Positions 8,601 through 19,199 of a stretch of DNA of 64,000 nucleotides are shown piece by piece. Both the position numbers and the translations under genes were made by a program. Position 1 is the stretch's first letter. The number at the start of each line of letters is the position of its first letter. The notes under the pieces were generated by a model. It did no database searches. It had not been told where the DNA came from and saw only the letters and a list, made by a program, of their open reading frames with translations. The DNA comes from an uncultured Bacteroidales bacterium (GTDB taxonomy: Bacteria > Bacteroidota > Bacteroidia > Bacteroidales > WCHB1-69). The DNA is taken from NCBI GenBank assembly GCA_900315705.1, contig ONAB01000004.1:62001-126000 (forward strand), written 5' to 3'.

Positions 8601-10232
8601 TCACTGCTTCAAACTCACGGTCTTGTTGAACACCAGTTTCTCTTCGGTGGAGTCGGGGTCGGCGTAGAAGTAGCCAAGGCGCTCGAACTGGAAGTGCTTG
8701 ATGGCCATTGCCTTCTCCAGCGTCAAGGTGGGTTCCACCCAAGCCTCGGTCACCACAAGGGAGTTGGGGTTGAGATGGTCAAGGAAGGTCTCGCCCTCGG
8801 CGCAGTTGTCGGGATCCTCCGCACTGAAGAGGCGGTCGAAGAGGCGCACCTCGGCCTTCTTGGAATGCTGCACGGAAGCCCAGTGGATGGTGGCCTTCAC
8901 CTTGCGGTTGCTGTCGGGCATACCGCTCTTGGTGTTGGGATCGTAGGTGCAGTGAATCTCGGTGATGTTGCCCGCGTCGTCCTTGACGATATGGGTACAT
9001 TTAATAATGTAGGCATACTTGAGGCGCACCTCACGGTCGATGGAGAGACGGTAGAACTTCTTGTCGGCGTTCTCGCGGAAGTCGGCGCGCTCAATCCAGA
9101 GCTCCTTGGAGAAGGGCACGGTACGAGTGCCGGCTTCCGGGTCTTCCGGGTTGTTGACGGCGGTCATCTCCTCCACCTGGCCTTCGGGATAGTTGTCGAT
9201 GATGAGCTTCACGGGATCCAGCACGGCCATCGTGCGGATGGCGGTCTTGTTAAGATCCTCGCGGGCGCAGAACTCCAGCAGGGAGACGTCAATGATGTTG
9301 TCGCGCTTGGCCACACCGACGGTCTCGGCGAAGTTGCGGATGGAGGCCGGCGTGTAGCCACGGCGGCGCAGACCGCAGATGGTCGGCATACGCGGGTCGT
9401 CCCAGCCGTTGACGTAATGTTCCTTCACCAATTGCAGCAGTTTGCGCTTGCTCATAATGGTGTAGGTCATATTGAGACGGGCGAATTCGATCTGTTGAGG
9501 GTGGTGGATACGCAGCGCCTCGCAGAACCAGTCGTAAAGCGGACGGTGCACCTCAAATTCCAGCGTGCAGATGGAATGGGTGATACCCTCGATGGAGTCG
9601 CTCTGGCCGTGGGCAAAGTCGTACATCGGGTAGATGCACCACTTGTCGCCGGTGCGGTGGTGAGTGGCGTGGAGGATGCGGTACATAATGGGGTCGCGGA
9701 AGTGCATATTGGGCGAGGCCATATCGATTTTGGCGCGCAGCACGCGGCTGCCGTCGGGGAACTCGCCGGCGCGCATCCGGCGGAAGAGGTCGAGGTTCTC
9801 CTCCACGGAGCGGTTGCGGTAGGGGCTCTCTATACCAGGGGCAGTGGGCACTCCCCTGCCCTTGCTGATCTCCTCCTGCGTCTGGTCGTCCACGTAGGCC
9901 AAGCCCTCATTGATGAGCTGCTCGGCCCAGAGGTATAATTGATCGAAATAGTCGGAAGCGTAGAACTCCTTGGCCCACTGGAAGCCTAACCAGTGGATGT
10001 CCTCGCGGATGGAATCGACGTATTCGGTGTCTTCTTTCACCGGATTGGTGTCATCGAAACGCAGGTTGCAGAGGCCGTTGTATTTCTCCGCCATCCCGAA
10101 GTTGATGCAGATGGACTTGGCGTGTCCGATATGGAGGTAACCGTTGGGTTCTGGCGGGAAACGGGTCTGCACTTTCGCGTCATTCTTTCCGTTTCTAATA
10201 TCTTCTTCGATAATCTGTTCAATGAAATTCAT
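8601..10232 (-). CDS. glnS: Glutaminyl-tRNA synthetase
   Basis: 543 aa from the ATG at 10232 ([12 protein letters not shown]); the reading frame stays open 309 bases further upstream, but that part has no homology and covers the promoter. Class I synthetase: [15 protein letters not shown] carries the HIGH box (34-37), MSKRK near 260 is the KMSKS box, and the C-terminal half is the two-barrel anticodon-binding region. GlnRS is used by organisms that charge tRNA-Gln directly. The -7 box at 10262-10269 supports the start. Confidence 0.97.
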   Translation of the reverse strand: MNFIEQIIEEDIRNGKNDAKVQTRFPPEPNGYLHIGHAKSICINFGMAEKYNGLCNLRFDDTNPVKEDTEYVDSIREDIHWLGFQWAKEFYASDYFDQLYLWAEQLINEGLAYVDDQTQEEISKGRGVPTAPGIESPYRNRSVEENLDLFRRMRAGEFPDGSRVLRAKIDMASPNMHFRDPIMYRILHATHHRTGDKWCIYPMYDFAHGQSDSIEGITHSICTLEFEVHRPLYDWFCEALRIHHPQQIEFARLNMTYTIMSKRKLLQLVKEHYVNGWDDPRMPTICGLRRRGYTPASIRNFAETVGVAKRDNIIDVSLLEFCAREDLNKTAIRTMAVLDPVKLIIDNYPEGQVEEMTAVNNPEDPEAGTRTVPFSKELWIERADFRENADKKFYRLSIDREVRLKYAYIIKCTHIVKDDAGNITEIHCTYDPNTKSGMPDSNRKVKATIHWASVQHSKKAEVRLFDRLFSAEDPDNCAEGETFLDHLNPNSLVVTEAWVEPTLTLEKAMAIKHFQFERLGYFYADPDSTEEKLVFNKTVSLKQ

Positions 10233-10261
10233 ACTCTTTATTTTTTTGAAAAAACAAGCCG

Positions 10262-10269
10262 CAAAAATA
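10262..10269 (-). promoter_or_regulatory. Bacteroidota -7 box upstream of glnS
   Basis: TATTTTTG on the minus strand, 29 bases before the glnS ATG. Confidence 0.5.
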
Positions 10270-10333
10270 CAAAAAAGCGGTTTACGTTGACACTGGTCCG
10301 CGCAAACCGCCATATTTTTTTTATCGAGGCCGA

Positions 10334-11272
10334 CTATCGCTGCACATCCACAGCGGCTCTTACGCCTCCGTATGGCCAGTCGGCCACGTGGTTGTAGAAG
10401 CTGAGACGCACCTTTCTGTGCTGTATATCGCCATCGGGCAGGAACTGCGCCTGCACACTCTGTTCCGGGAGAGGGTTGCCGTCGCGTCCGCGTCCGCCGT
10501 CCACCACAATGTTCAGTTTGCCGTCGTTCCAGATATCCCAACCGTCGCAGAACAGAGGCTCTTCCACCTGGAAATACATTGTCACAAACTGCGATTCTGT
10601 GGCGTACTCATCATAGTATTGGTTTTTCAGGAAGTCGATACAGCCTCTGCCCTCCACATAGTATCCGCCATCCCGAATGTCTCGTATCACAGACTGGTCT
10701 GGCGTATAGAGGGTTAGGGCAAGGTATTTGGGAGAACCGAGGAATCCCTCTTCCACCGGATTTACATCCACCCTCCATCGGCCGGGGGCGGTGCAGGCCA
10801 CGACAGCCGGGGTCACGGGGGCGTCAAAAGATATGTGGCCGGTATAGCGAACACCGTCCATCATAGAGTTACTTAAATCATAACCTTGCACAAACGACCG
10901 CATCGTCCATTCGGCTCCGGGCTCCGACAGGAAACGGTTGTTCGTGACAATCTCGTAAGCCTCCTCCCCGTCTTTCGACAACATCCACTTGCCATTGACC
11001 TCGTCGGTGCATTGTATGGTGTAATGGGGGAAGTAGAGGGAAGCCACCGCCAGCCGCTCGTTCTCGGAGGCGGCCAGCCAGACATTGAAATTGAACGCCA
11101 CATTGGCGAATCGCATCTCGCCATAGCGTAGGCCATAGCGCCAGTAGGAGAATATGTGGTAGGCCTCTTGTGTGGCCAAGCTCTCTTCATAATCCGTAGG
11201 TTCCACCACACAACTGTTGGCAAGAGGCAGCATCAGCAAGGCCGTTGCGATAATAGTCATCCATCTTTTCAT
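10334..11272 (-). CDS. Lipoprotein of unknown function
   Basis: About 312 aa. [21 protein letters not shown] is a lipoprotein signal with the lipobox cysteine at position 21 from the inner ATG; an ATG three codons upstream (11281) is possible. No known domain is recognised. The mature part is rich in beta-type sequence and aromatic residues ([20 protein letters not shown]), which suggests a periplasmic or surface-exposed protein. It follows the barrel gene at 11291 by about ten bases, and both genes share the odd context ATGTCTATGAAAA at their starts, so they are probably one operon. Confidence 0.7.
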   Translation of the reverse strand: MKRWMTIIATALLMLPLANSCVVEPTDYEESLATQEAYHIFSYWRYGLRYGEMRFANVAFNFNVWLAASENERLAVASLYFPHYTIQCTDEVNGKWMLSKDGEEAYEIVTNNRFLSEPGAEWTMRSFVQGYDLSNSMMDGVRYTGHISFDAPVTPAVVACTAPGRWRVDVNPVEEGFLGSPKYLALTLYTPDQSVIRDIRDGGYYVEGRGCIDFLKNQYYDEYATESQFVTMYFQVEEPLFCDGWDIWNDGKLNIVVDGGRGRDGNPLPEQSVQAQFLPDGDIQHRKVRLSFYNHVADWPYGGVRAAVDVQR

Positions 11273-11290
11273 AGACATCATATTTTGGGA

Positions 11291-11941
11291 TTATTCATCT
11301 TTTTTAACATTGAAGCGGTATCCTATGCCCGCTTGTATATATCCTTTGTAGCCGATACCTATTTCTGTAAAGCCGAAGAACCTATAGCCCGCCGACACGC
11401 CGAATGCAGTGACCTGGAAGGCGGGATGGAAAAAAACCTCCGTGTTGCCAGCATCCTTCTCAAAGTTGAGCAGGAATCCAGTAGAGACTCCCGAATAGAG
11501 GGTCACGTACTTCTTGTTAAGATAGGAGAACCTGACGGCAGGAAGGAAGGCCACCTGGGTCTCGGTGTGGTTGTAGAGGTAGTCGCCGTTACGGGCGTCG
11601 TACACTTTGCCGAATATCCCCATATAGGAGACCGATCCGCCGAGCCAGAGGAATTTGCGCAGCCGGAACATATAGCCCAATGAAATCGGGCAAGTGGCGA
11701 CATAGTCGGTATGGTAAGTGGTGGGCTCGAACCATTCGTTCAGGCTCCCATTCGGCCATCGGTCCCATAAAAGTTTATCCCAGATGCTGTGTCTCTGGAA
11801 AGAGGCCATCCAAGGGTCGCCGACCCCGAGGCTGAACTCGTGGCGCGGGAACAGCTCCCGCCATTCCGGTTCCACCTCCTGGGCAAAACCCGAGAAAGCC
11901 GTCATAAGGAACAATACACAAACTAAAAAGAATTTTTTCAT
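11291..11941 (-). CDS. Putative outer-membrane beta-barrel protein
   Basis: 216 aa. The signal peptide MKKFFLVCVLFLMTAFSGFAQ is cleaved after FAQ. The mature protein alternates polar and hydrophobic/aromatic residues (LGYMFRLRKFLWLGGSVSYMG, IGIGYKGYIQAGIGYRF) as in small outer-membrane barrels. It ends in YRFNVKKDE rather than a C-terminal aromatic. No substrate can be assigned. It is the upstream partner of the lipoprotein gene. Confidence 0.7.
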   Translation of the reverse strand: MKKFFLVCVLFLMTAFSGFAQEVEPEWRELFPRHEFSLGVGDPWMASFQRHSIWDKLLWDRWPNGSLNEWFEPTTYHTDYVATCPISLGYMFRLRKFLWLGGSVSYMGIFGKVYDARNGDYLYNHTETQVAFLPAVRFSYLNKKYVTLYSGVSTGFLLNFEKDAGNTEVFFHPAFQVTAFGVSAGYRFFGFTEIGIGYKGYIQAGIGYRFNVKKDE

Positions 11942-12031
11942 AGACATTATTTATAATAAAGTAATGTAACGAATTATATAAGATAATATTGCACACTGTC
12001 GTTTTTTTCTGATTCGTGCTTTTCTTTTTAG

Positions 12032-12039
12032 TATCTTTG
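12032..12039 (+). promoter_or_regulatory. Bacteroidota -7 box upstream of gcvT
   Basis: TATCTTTG on the plus strand, 45 bases before the gcvT ATG, in an AT-rich gap between divergent genes. Confidence 0.5.
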
Positions 12040-12084
12040 CCGCCGTTTTAATCTGAATACCCACTTACAAAAATTTACATTATT

Positions 12085-13179
12085 ATGAAAGAAACCGTTT
12101 ACAGAGCGACACACGAGAAACTCGGTGCCAAAATGGAAGAATTTGCAGGCTTTTATATGCCCATCCAGTATGACAGCATCACCAACGAGCACCTCCAGGT
12201 GAGAAACAAGGTTGGCGTGTTCGACGTCTCCCATATGGGTGAGTTCACCGTCAAGGGCCCCAAGGCTTTGGCCTTGTTGCAGCACATCACCACCAACGAT
12301 GTGGCCGCACTCTATCCCGGCAAGGTGCAGTACTCCTGCTTCCCCAACGGCAAGGGCGGTATCGTGGACGACCTGCTGGTCTATAACCTGCACGACGAGG
12401 ATTACCTGCTCGTGGTGAACGCCGCCAACATCGACAAAGACTGGGCTTGGGTTGTGGAGCAGAACAAGGCCTTCGGTGCCGAGATCGAGAATATCTCCGA
12501 CAACATCTCCCAGTTGGCCGTCCAGGGTCCTCTGGCCCTCAAGGCGATGCAGAAGCTCACCGACGCTTCCGTCATTGATATGGAATATTACACCAACAAG
12601 ATCATCAAGTTCGCCGGTTTCGACAACATCCTCTTCTCCACCACGGGTTACACGGGCTCCGGCGGCTGCGAGATCTACTTCCCCAACGAGGTGGCCCTCC
12701 AGATGTGGGACGCTGTCTTTGAGGCCGGCGCCGAATTCGACATCAAACCGATCGGTCTGGGCGCCCGCGACACCCTCCGTCTCGAAATGGGCTTCTGCCT
12801 CTACGGCCACGAGATCGACGACACCATCTCCCCGATCGAGGCTGGTCTTGGCTGGATCACCAAGTTCGTGGACGGCAAGGACTTCATCGACCGCAAGTTT
12901 ATGGAAGACCTGAAGGCCAACGGTGTGACCCGCAGAATCGCCGGTTTCGAGCTCATCGACCGCGGCATTCCGAGAAACGGCTATGAAGTGTGCGACGCTG
13001 AGGGCAACGTCATCGGCGAGGTGCGTTCCGGCACCTTCGGTCCGTCCGTCAACAAGGGCATCGGCACCGCGCTCATCAAGAAGGAGTTCGCCAAAGCCGG
13101 CACGGAGATCTTCATCAAGGTGCGCAACCGCCTCCTCAAGGCCGTCACCGTGAAGATGCCGTTCTACAAAGCCGAATAA
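12085..13179 (+). CDS. gcvT: Aminomethyltransferase (glycine cleavage T protein)
   Basis: 364 aa, normal length. GcvT transfers the aminomethyl group from lipoylated GcvH to THF, giving methylene-THF and ammonia. Motifs: [25 protein letters not shown] at the N-terminus (conserved RxxxGxFDVSHMG), [34 protein letters not shown], and [20 protein letters not shown]. The other gcv genes are not nearby. A hairpin with a T-tract follows at 13204-13245. Confidence 0.98.
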   Translation: MKETVYRATHEKLGAKMEEFAGFYMPIQYDSITNEHLQVRNKVGVFDVSHMGEFTVKGPKALALLQHITTNDVAALYPGKVQYSCFPNGKGGIVDDLLVYNLHDEDYLLVVNAANIDKDWAWVVEQNKAFGAEIENISDNISQLAVQGPLALKAMQKLTDASVIDMEYYTNKIIKFAGFDNILFSTTGYTGSGGCEIYFPNEVALQMWDAVFEAGAEFDIKPIGLGARDTLRLEMGFCLYGHEIDDTISPIEAGLGWITKFVDGKDFIDRKFMEDLKANGVTRRIAGFELIDRGIPRNGYEVCDAEGNVIGEVRSGTFGPSVNKGIGTALIKKEFAKAGTEIFIKVRNRLLKAVTVKMPFYKAE

Positions 13180-13203
13180 TCATTCAATCTATTACTAACA
13201 ATT

Positions 13204-13245
13204 CGAAAAGGCGCGGATATCCACAAGGATTCCGAGCCTTTTTCG
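13204..13245 (+). terminator. Rho-independent-type terminator after gcvT
   Basis: CGAAAAGGC pairs with GCCTTTTTCG across a CGGAT/ATTCCG inner stem, ending in a T-run 25 bases downstream of the gcvT stop. The fold is nearly symmetric. Confidence 0.6.
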
Positions 13246-13290
13246 TAAACCGTAACTCGCAAATCGAAAATCGTACATCGTAAATCGCGA

Positions 13291-14601
13291 ATGACCTCCT
13301 CTTCCGGCGAAATCACATCTTCCTTTGAGAGCATCTCCGACGTGTTCACCGCGTATGCCGAGATTTCCTCGCAAGGCTTCAACCGGCTCTTCAAAGCGCA
13401 ACGGTACGGCAAGTGGTTCGTGCTGAAAGGGCTCAAGCCGGAATTCCAACGCAAGGAGGTCTATGCTAGTCTGCTGACCAAGGAGTTCGAATTGGGGGTG
13501 CAGTTGGACCATCCCAACATCGCGCACACCTTCAGCAAGGAACACGACCCTGTAGTGGGGCCCTGCATCGTGATGGAATATGTGGATGGCTGCACGCTCA
13601 AGGAGTTCCTGGCCGAGAACCCGTCGCGGAACTTGCGGATGAAAATCGTGAATGAGATACTCTCGGCAATGGCTTATTTCCACGGCAAACAGATTATTCA
13701 TCGCGACCTGAAACCCGATAACATCCTGATTACCCACAACGGTCACAATGTGAAAATCATCGATTTCGGGCTGGCCGACACTGACTGGCACGGTATTCTG
13801 AAGCAGCCGGCGGGCTCCGACAAGTACGCCGCCCCTGAGCAGGTGGCCGGCAACGTGCCGCTGGACTGTCGTGCTGACATATACGCTTTCGGAGTCATTT
13901 TCCAGCAGCTATTCCCGCACGGCTACGGAAGTGTTGTGCGCAAATGCACGCAACCCGACCGCGAACGGCGCTTCAGCAACGCAGAGGAGGTGCTGCAACG
14001 CCTCAAGCACAGAAAAAGCCTCTTTCCTGCAATTTTCATTCCCGTTTTGCTATGCGTGGCAGCGGCCGCTTGGCTGTTGTGGTCCCCAACGCAAAACCTA
14101 CCGACCGAACCCATTGAACAAGCGGATGCAGATGTCGAGCCTGTAGAGGCTACACCTGTCGAGAATATGCCGGAACCCATTGAGGTTCAGGTTAATCCTG
14201 CTTCGAAAGAAGAGGTGGTCCATAAAGAAATAGCCCCCAAAGAAGCGGATAAAACTTCAGATGATTATATCTACCGGCAAATCCCTGCAGAGGTCAGAAA
14301 GAGTGTCGAGCAGTCTGTGGACACGCTTTTCCGGCCCTTTTGGAACTGGAACAGGGCGGCGGAGTCTCGCGGGATGTCGCCCATTGACAAGTTGGCGGAA
14401 TATACCAACTCCGACTTTTTCAAGAACAATTATGATATCCGCGAACGGCATCGGGAGGCTGTGGTGAACGACCTTGTACGACGCTATCCCCAATGCGAGC
14501 CCGCTAGGGAACAAATCGTCACATACTACAATTCCCTGTTTGTGAAGCGTATGGTGGCGGTGAACAACGTGGTGTACGAGTGGCAGAAAGCCGCACGCTA
14601 A
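13291..14601 (+). CDS. Membrane-anchored serine/threonine protein kinase
   Basis: 436 aa. Residues 1 to about 235 form a Hanks-type kinase: HRDLKPDNILI (137-147, catalytic Asp139), DFGLAD, and AAPEQVAG in the activation-loop/APE position. The glycine-rich loop is not canonical (EISSQGFNRLFKAQ). One transmembrane helix, IFIPVLLCVAAAAWLLW, lies near 250. The remainder is an acidic Pro/Glu linker and a C-terminal helical domain with no PASTA repeats. Target unknown. The gene sits directly after a short ATCGTACATCG-type repeat and converges on the decayed end of the FISUMP gene, overlapping it by four bases. Confidence 0.87.
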   Translation: MTSSSGEITSSFESISDVFTAYAEISSQGFNRLFKAQRYGKWFVLKGLKPEFQRKEVYASLLTKEFELGVQLDHPNIAHTFSKEHDPVVGPCIVMEYVDGCTLKEFLAENPSRNLRMKIVNEILSAMAYFHGKQIIHRDLKPDNILITHNGHNVKIIDFGLADTDWHGILKQPAGSDKYAAPEQVAGNVPLDCRADIYAFGVIFQQLFPHGYGSVVRKCTQPDRERRFSNAEEVLQRLKHRKSLFPAIFIPVLLCVAAAAWLLWSPTQNLPTEPIEQADADVEPVEATPVENMPEPIEVQVNPASKEEVVHKEIAPKEADKTSDDYIYRQIPAEVRKSVEQSVDTLFRPFWNWNRAAESRGMSPIDKLAEYTNSDFFKNNYDIRERHREAVVNDLVRRYPQCEPAREQIVTYYNSLFVKRMVAVNNVVYEWQKAAR

Positions 14602-14808
14602 TCGCGGAGGCAGCGGACAGAGAAGCCCAAGGACTTCGCCTCGCCAAGATGGATTGCAAGAGCGTTCGCGTTCCACACATCCCGTAGTATCTTATATAGC
14701 CAATAGGGATATCTGTCCCGTCGGCATAGCGCGTGGTGCGCAGGTTCTCCTTCATCCAGCATTGCAGCCCAAATTTCTATTAAGGGATAGACGTCGCCAT
14801 CAAGTCGA
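14598..14808 (-). pseudogene. Decayed fourth FISUMP module at the end of the 1457-aa gene
   Basis: Downstream of the stop at 14809, pieces of another FISUMP domain continue in different frames. One frame gives DGDVYPLIEI; a single extra T shifts to GLQCWMKENLRTTRYADGTD; the middle of the module (the YLYNW...WHLP...ATGFSA part, more than 100 codons) is missing; and the end reads SLGFSVRCLRD with a proper stop at 14598. Intact modules in this gene are about 200 aa. The remnant abuts the kinase gene. Confidence 0.85.
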
Positions 14809-17800
14809 TCAGTGAGTTGGGGCAACGGAAGAAGTCTCTGTGGTGAAGCTACGCTCCTCCCCATACGCAGTTCCCACACTGTTGGTGGCGTAGGCCCGGA
14901 CATAATAGGTTGTGCCCGTCGCAAGACCACTTATGTTGCTGGAAAAACGCCCTGTGCCACTGCCTTCAGAAGTGTGGCTGTCGTTCACGGTTGGGTTATG
15001 CGAAGTGCTCCAGCATACGCCCCGCGCAGTGACAGATGAACCGCCACTCCCACTTACAAAGCCTCCGCAAGTGGCTGATGTGGATAAGATGTTGCTTGAC
15101 GTATCGGTAGTGACACAAGGCACAACCAAATCAGCACTGTCTATCCATAATTCATTATGAAGGCAACGGACAGACAAGAACCTATTACTAGCTATGAAGG
15201 ATTTCAAAATAACCGTTTGATCAACGACAACAAAGCTTTTAAGTTTAAAACCATCCATGCTTCTTGACCATATTATACACGAATCACCAAGGCCGTTGCC
15301 GTTGGCACCTGCCGGAACGGCGGTAAATCCCGTGGCATTGTTTTCGTCTGGACAATATTTCACGGAACAGGTATTGGATGACGTTCCTATCCATCCCGAT
15401 GGTGAAGCCAACGATTTTGCAATGCTACTGCCACCACAAACATATTGACTTTGGCCACCCACATAGTCAATGAGTTGCTCGTATTCGTTTTGATTCGGCA
15501 GATGCCATCCTTCTGGGCATACTCCTTGATAAAACGGTAAAGAAGTTCCACAAGCTGCGTAGCCATTGTACAATAGACCATAAACTGGCACATTTGCATT
15601 GTTATTACCTGGTGAACAACGATACCGTCTAATAGGGATAGTTGGATACGTTGAATTCGGATTTCCTACAAGAATTTCAGTCCCGTCAGCATAGTGCGTG
15701 GTGCGCAGGTTCTCCCTCATCCAACACTGTTGTCCGATTTCCACGGTGGGATAAACATTTCCGTCGTAATCCGTCACCGAGTCGATACCGCAGTAGAATG
15801 TAGGCAGAGTGGTGAAACTGCGCTCCTCCCCATACGCAGTTCCCACGCTGTTGGTGGCGTAGGCTCGCACGTAGTACGTAGTGTTAACGTATAGGCTATC
15901 AATATGGCTTGTAAAACTTCCAGTCCCGCTGCCGTTGGTGGTGTGGCTGTCGTTCACGGTTGGGTTATGCGAAGTACTCCAGCATACGCCCCGTGCAGTG
16001 ACAGGCGTCCAGCCGCTTTCAACGACAAAGCCTCCGCAAGTGGCTGATGAAAAAAAGATGTCTCTCAAAGTATCAGTAGTAACACTTGGAATAACAATTG
16101 CACTGCTGTCATGGCGGAGGCAGCGGACGGAACAGCCATCTGATGGATAGCCACCACCTCTGTGTGCTTCGGGTGAGTATGGTTGCAGACAAAAAACAGT
16201 CTGATTGACGGTTGACCATATTCTTGCCACGCCATAAACAAAAGAGTCGCTGAAATAACCAACATCAAGGGCAGAAAAACCCGTGGCATTGTTGGCACTC
16301 ACATTATTGTACACGGCGCAGGCATTGGATGTACTGTTTGTATTACACCACACTTGAGAAGCCAATGCTTTGGCGATTTGATTGCTGTCGCCACCGCATA
16401 CATATTGACCTTGGCTGCCCACATAACTCTGCAGTTGTTCCCATTCCGTCCAACTTGGCACGTGCCAACCGTTGGGACAGATGCCTTGCACACCACTCGG
16501 GTTTAAATTGCTGGCCGAGTCACCATGCATCACTGCAATCCAATTGTACAAGTAACCGTAGATGGTCACCTCACTTTCGTGGCCGTGGGGTGGATATCGG
16601 TAAGCTGTTGTATTGGAAGTTGTATTACCAGCTGGAATCTCTGTGCCATCTGCGTAGTGTGTGGTGCGCAGGTTTTCCCTCATCCAGCATTGGTTGCCAA
16701 TCTGCACGGTACGGTAGATGTTACCGTCATAATCGGTCACAGTGTCTGCACCGGGACAGGTCTGGGCATCAATCAGAATGCTGTCATTGATCGGGTGAGT
16801 GGTGGTGAAGACCCGCTGTTCCCCGTAGGCCGTGCCCGCGCTGTTGGTGGCGTAGGCCCTGATGTAGTAAGTGGTGCCGGGAACCAGGCCTGCAATGCCG
16901 CTTGTAAAGCCACCTGTGCCATCACCGTCAAAGGTGTGGCCGTTGTTCACGGTGGGGTTAGGCGTAGTGCTCCAGCAGACACCGCGCGAAGTCACGGGAG
17001 TGCCACCGCTTCCCGAGACAAAACCACCGGTCCTGGCTGACGTAGAGGTGATATCTTCAATTTTGGCAGTGGTCACCAAAGGTGTTACTGCATTGGAACT
17101 GCCCACACCCGAATCATCGAGCAGACAGCGGACAGATGTGGCATAGCAAACATTATATGGGTGTATATTTATCCCGTCATATCTTATTTCAAGTGTGGCC
17201 GCACCATGCGTTCCATAGCTAAAGTGCTCTGTACTAGAACGTATGCAACAAGATTCTTTGTAGTTAACAAAAACAAACTCGCAATAACCTGAGCCAACAT
17301 ATCCTATAGGTATAGCCGAGAACCCAGTAGCGTTGTTGAGGGGGTGATTGTAGTTTGCAAAGCAAGCGTTGACACCGGTACAGAAATCCCATCCTGTGCT
17401 GGATGACAACGCCTTGACAATATTGCTGGTGTCCCCTCCACAACCATATTGGCTCTGGCTGCTCACAAAGTTTATCAACTGCGTCAATTCTGTTTCGCTT
17501 GGCACGTGCCAGCCCTCAGGGCAAATGCCCTGCACCCCACTCAGATTGGCATTGCTACTGGCCGCACCGTGCATCACCGCAGCCCAATTGTAAAGATATC
17601 CGTAAATGGGCACATTAGCACTGTTGTCATTCGGATAGTAACGATATGCTGTGGTTTCGGAGAGTTCTGTGCCAACGGGGATGATGGATCCATCGGCGTA
17701 GTGTATGGTGCGCAGGTTCTCCTTCAGCCAGCACTGCTGCCCGATTTCGATGGTGGAATAGACGCTGCCGTCGTAATCGGTCACCGTGTCAATACCGCAG

Positions 17801-19182
17801 TAGAAAGGCGGTTGAGTGGTAAACGTCAATTCTACCCCGTAAACCGTGCCGACACTGTTGGTGGCATACGCGCGCACATAGTAGGTGGTGTCGGGTGTCA
17901 GTCCCGTAATATGGCTTGTGAAAACACCGAGGCCGTTGCCGTCATCGGTATGGCTGTCATTGAGTGTAGGGTTCTGTGCCGTGCTCCAGCAGACACCCCG
18001 GTGGGTCACGTACGCCCCGCCGGTGGCCGTCACATTGCCCGTGACCGTGGCCTTGGAAGCCTTGACATCCATCACATCCAAGGTAAGTACGGTGGGCATT
18101 TCCGCCTGCGTATCAAAATAGAGCACATCCCCGTATGTGATACCCATAGCCGATTGGGCGTATGCCTGATAGTAGTAACGGGTGGCCAGCTGCAGATTGG
18201 TGACGGTGTAGTGAAACGGACCGTCGCCCGAGCCGACAGGATAATCCACTGCTCCTGTCATTGAGGCGTTATCGGCAAACAAGAACCCCCGCTCCATCAC
18301 TGGGTATCCGGGATGTCCGCTCACGGAGCCGTTCATTTGGCCCTGAGCGGAAGTGATGTTGGAGGCGTCGAGAGTGCTTACCGTCGGCAACGGCAACGAG
18401 AAGGTCAGCGGAATCAGTTCCGAGCCGTATTGAGCCTGCACCACCGGGACGCTTGCAAAGTCGCGGCCTGCAAGATGTACATTGCCCACATACGACATCG
18501 TGTCACCGTAATTGAACGGCATCGTGCTGTTTCCTTTAGAGCCATTATGCAGATTGTCCACCCTAAGTGAACCGCCTTTCCCTGTGTATTCGATGCGGCT
18601 TTGTCCGGCGTGGCCCGCATTGACCATCATAATCTGAACCACGCCATTCTCAGTACGGGCGTTCAGCAAATAGGTCTGCGGTGTCGCCAGCCACGCCCGG
18701 AACTGGTGCATCCCCTGGTCGAGTGTGCCTTTGTAGGAGGTCTCCATCCTGCCGTTCAGGTCATAAATCTCCAACTGCACATTTGATGCTTCTGGCAGTT
18801 GTAAGGCAAAGTCCGTCACGCCAATAAAAGGGTTCGGCACATTCTGGAAAAGCCGCAAGCCATTGTTTCCAAGGTCCATCTCTTCGATGCCGGAAACTCC
18901 GATGTTGAGGATCGTGTCGGGGTAATAGAGCACCTCCTGCCAATGTTGGCTGATGTTCTCCACCACCACACCGCTCAATTGTACATAATCACCGTTCTGG
19001 TTCTTTCCGGTGAACTGCAAGGTCACTTGATCCTGCGCGTGCAAGAGGAGAGGAAAGGCGAAAAACAATACCAAAGCGGTAAAACAACCTTGTAGAAACG
19101 CAATACATTGCGTCCCCACAGGAAAGCAACCTCCCAACTGTGTATTATTCATTTTAATATCAACATTATTCTCCATTTTCAA
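14809..19182 (-). CDS. Large exported FISUMP / Fn3-like repeat protein (1457 aa)
   Basis: 1457 aa from the first ATG; the ATG at about residue 11 (MNNTQLGG) is an alternative. Order seen: signal peptide ending LLLHAQ (about 50); a short beta domain; a T9SS-tail-like domain at about 109-185 (LFQNVPNPFIGVTDFAL, VQLEIYDLNGRM); Fn3-like repeats (RGVCWSTxxNPT ... TTYYVRAYATNSVGTxYG) at about 275-455, 690-795, 1025-1120 and 1345-1450; and FISUMP modules at about 460-685, 810-1020 and 1132-1340. Each module has VTDYDGNxY...QCWMxENLRTTHYADG, a WHxPS motif, ATGFSA and a closing SVRCL. FISUMP function is unknown; export is clear. It ends prematurely before a decayed fourth module. It lies 17 bases after the SUMF1 lipoprotein gene. 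Confidence 0.88.
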   Translation of the reverse strand: MKMENNVDIKMNNTQLGGCFPVGTQCIAFLQGCFTALVLFFAFPLLLHAQDQVTLQFTGKNQNGDYVQLSGVVVENISQHWQEVLYYPDTILNIGVSGIEEMDLGNNGLRLFQNVPNPFIGVTDFALQLPEASNVQLEIYDLNGRMETSYKGTLDQGMHQFRAWLATPQTYLLNARTENGVVQIMMVNAGHAGQSRIEYTGKGGSLRVDNLHNGSKGNSTMPFNYGDTMSYVGNVHLAGRDFASVPVVQAQYGSELIPLTFSLPLPTVSTLDASNITSAQGQMNGSVSGHPGYPVMERGFLFADNASMTGAVDYPVGSGDGPFHYTVTNLQLATRYYYQAYAQSAMGITYGDVLYFDTQAEMPTVLTLDVMDVKASKATVTGNVTATGGAYVTHRGVCWSTAQNPTLNDSHTDDGNGLGVFTSHITGLTPDTTYYVRAYATNSVGTVYGVELTFTTQPPFYCGIDTVTDYDGSVYSTIEIGQQCWLKENLRTIHYADGSIIPVGTELSETTAYRYYPNDNSANVPIYGYLYNWAAVMHGAASSNANLSGVQGICPEGWHVPSETELTQLINFVSSQSQYGCGGDTSNIVKALSSSTGWDFCTGVNACFANYNHPLNNATGFSAIPIGYVGSGYCEFVFVNYKESCCIRSSTEHFSYGTHGAATLEIRYDGINIHPYNVCYATSVRCLLDDSGVGSSNAVTPLVTTAKIEDITSTSARTGGFVSGSGGTPVTSRGVCWSTTPNPTVNNGHTFDGDGTGGFTSGIAGLVPGTTYYIRAYATNSAGTAYGEQRVFTTTHPINDSILIDAQTCPGADTVTDYDGNIYRTVQIGNQCWMRENLRTTHYADGTEIPAGNTTSNTTAYRYPPHGHESEVTIYGYLYNWIAVMHGDSASNLNPSGVQGICPNGWHVPSWTEWEQLQSYVGSQGQYVCGGDSNQIAKALASQVWCNTNSTSNACAVYNNVSANNATGFSALDVGYFSDSFVYGVARIWSTVNQTVFCLQPYSPEAHRGGGYPSDGCSVRCLRHDSSAIVIPSVTTDTLRDIFFSSATCGGFVVESGWTPVTARGVCWSTSHNPTVNDSHTTNGSGTGSFTSHIDSLYVNTTYYVRAYATNSVGTAYGEERSFTTLPTFYCGIDSVTDYDGNVYPTVEIGQQCWMRENLRTTHYADGTEILVGNPNSTYPTIPIRRYRCSPGNNNANVPVYGLLYNGYAACGTSLPFYQGVCPEGWHLPNQNEYEQLIDYVGGQSQYVCGGSSIAKSLASPSGWIGTSSNTCSVKYCPDENNATGFTAVPAGANGNGLGDSCIIWSRSMDGFKLKSFVVVDQTVILKSFIASNRFLSVRCLHNELWIDSADLVVPCVTTDTSSNILSTSATCGGFVSGSGGSSVTARGVCWSTSHNPTVNDSHTSEGSGTGRFSSNISGLATGTTYYVRAYATNSVGTAYGEERSFTTETSSVAPTH

Positions 19183-19199
19183 TTCTCCATTCTTAATTC

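Noticed and set aside
14770..14830. Programmed frameshift extending the 1457-aa protein into the fourth FISUMP module
   Set aside because: More than one frame change and a large internal deletion would have to be bypassed; no slippery site or pseudoknot is evident. Decay is simpler.
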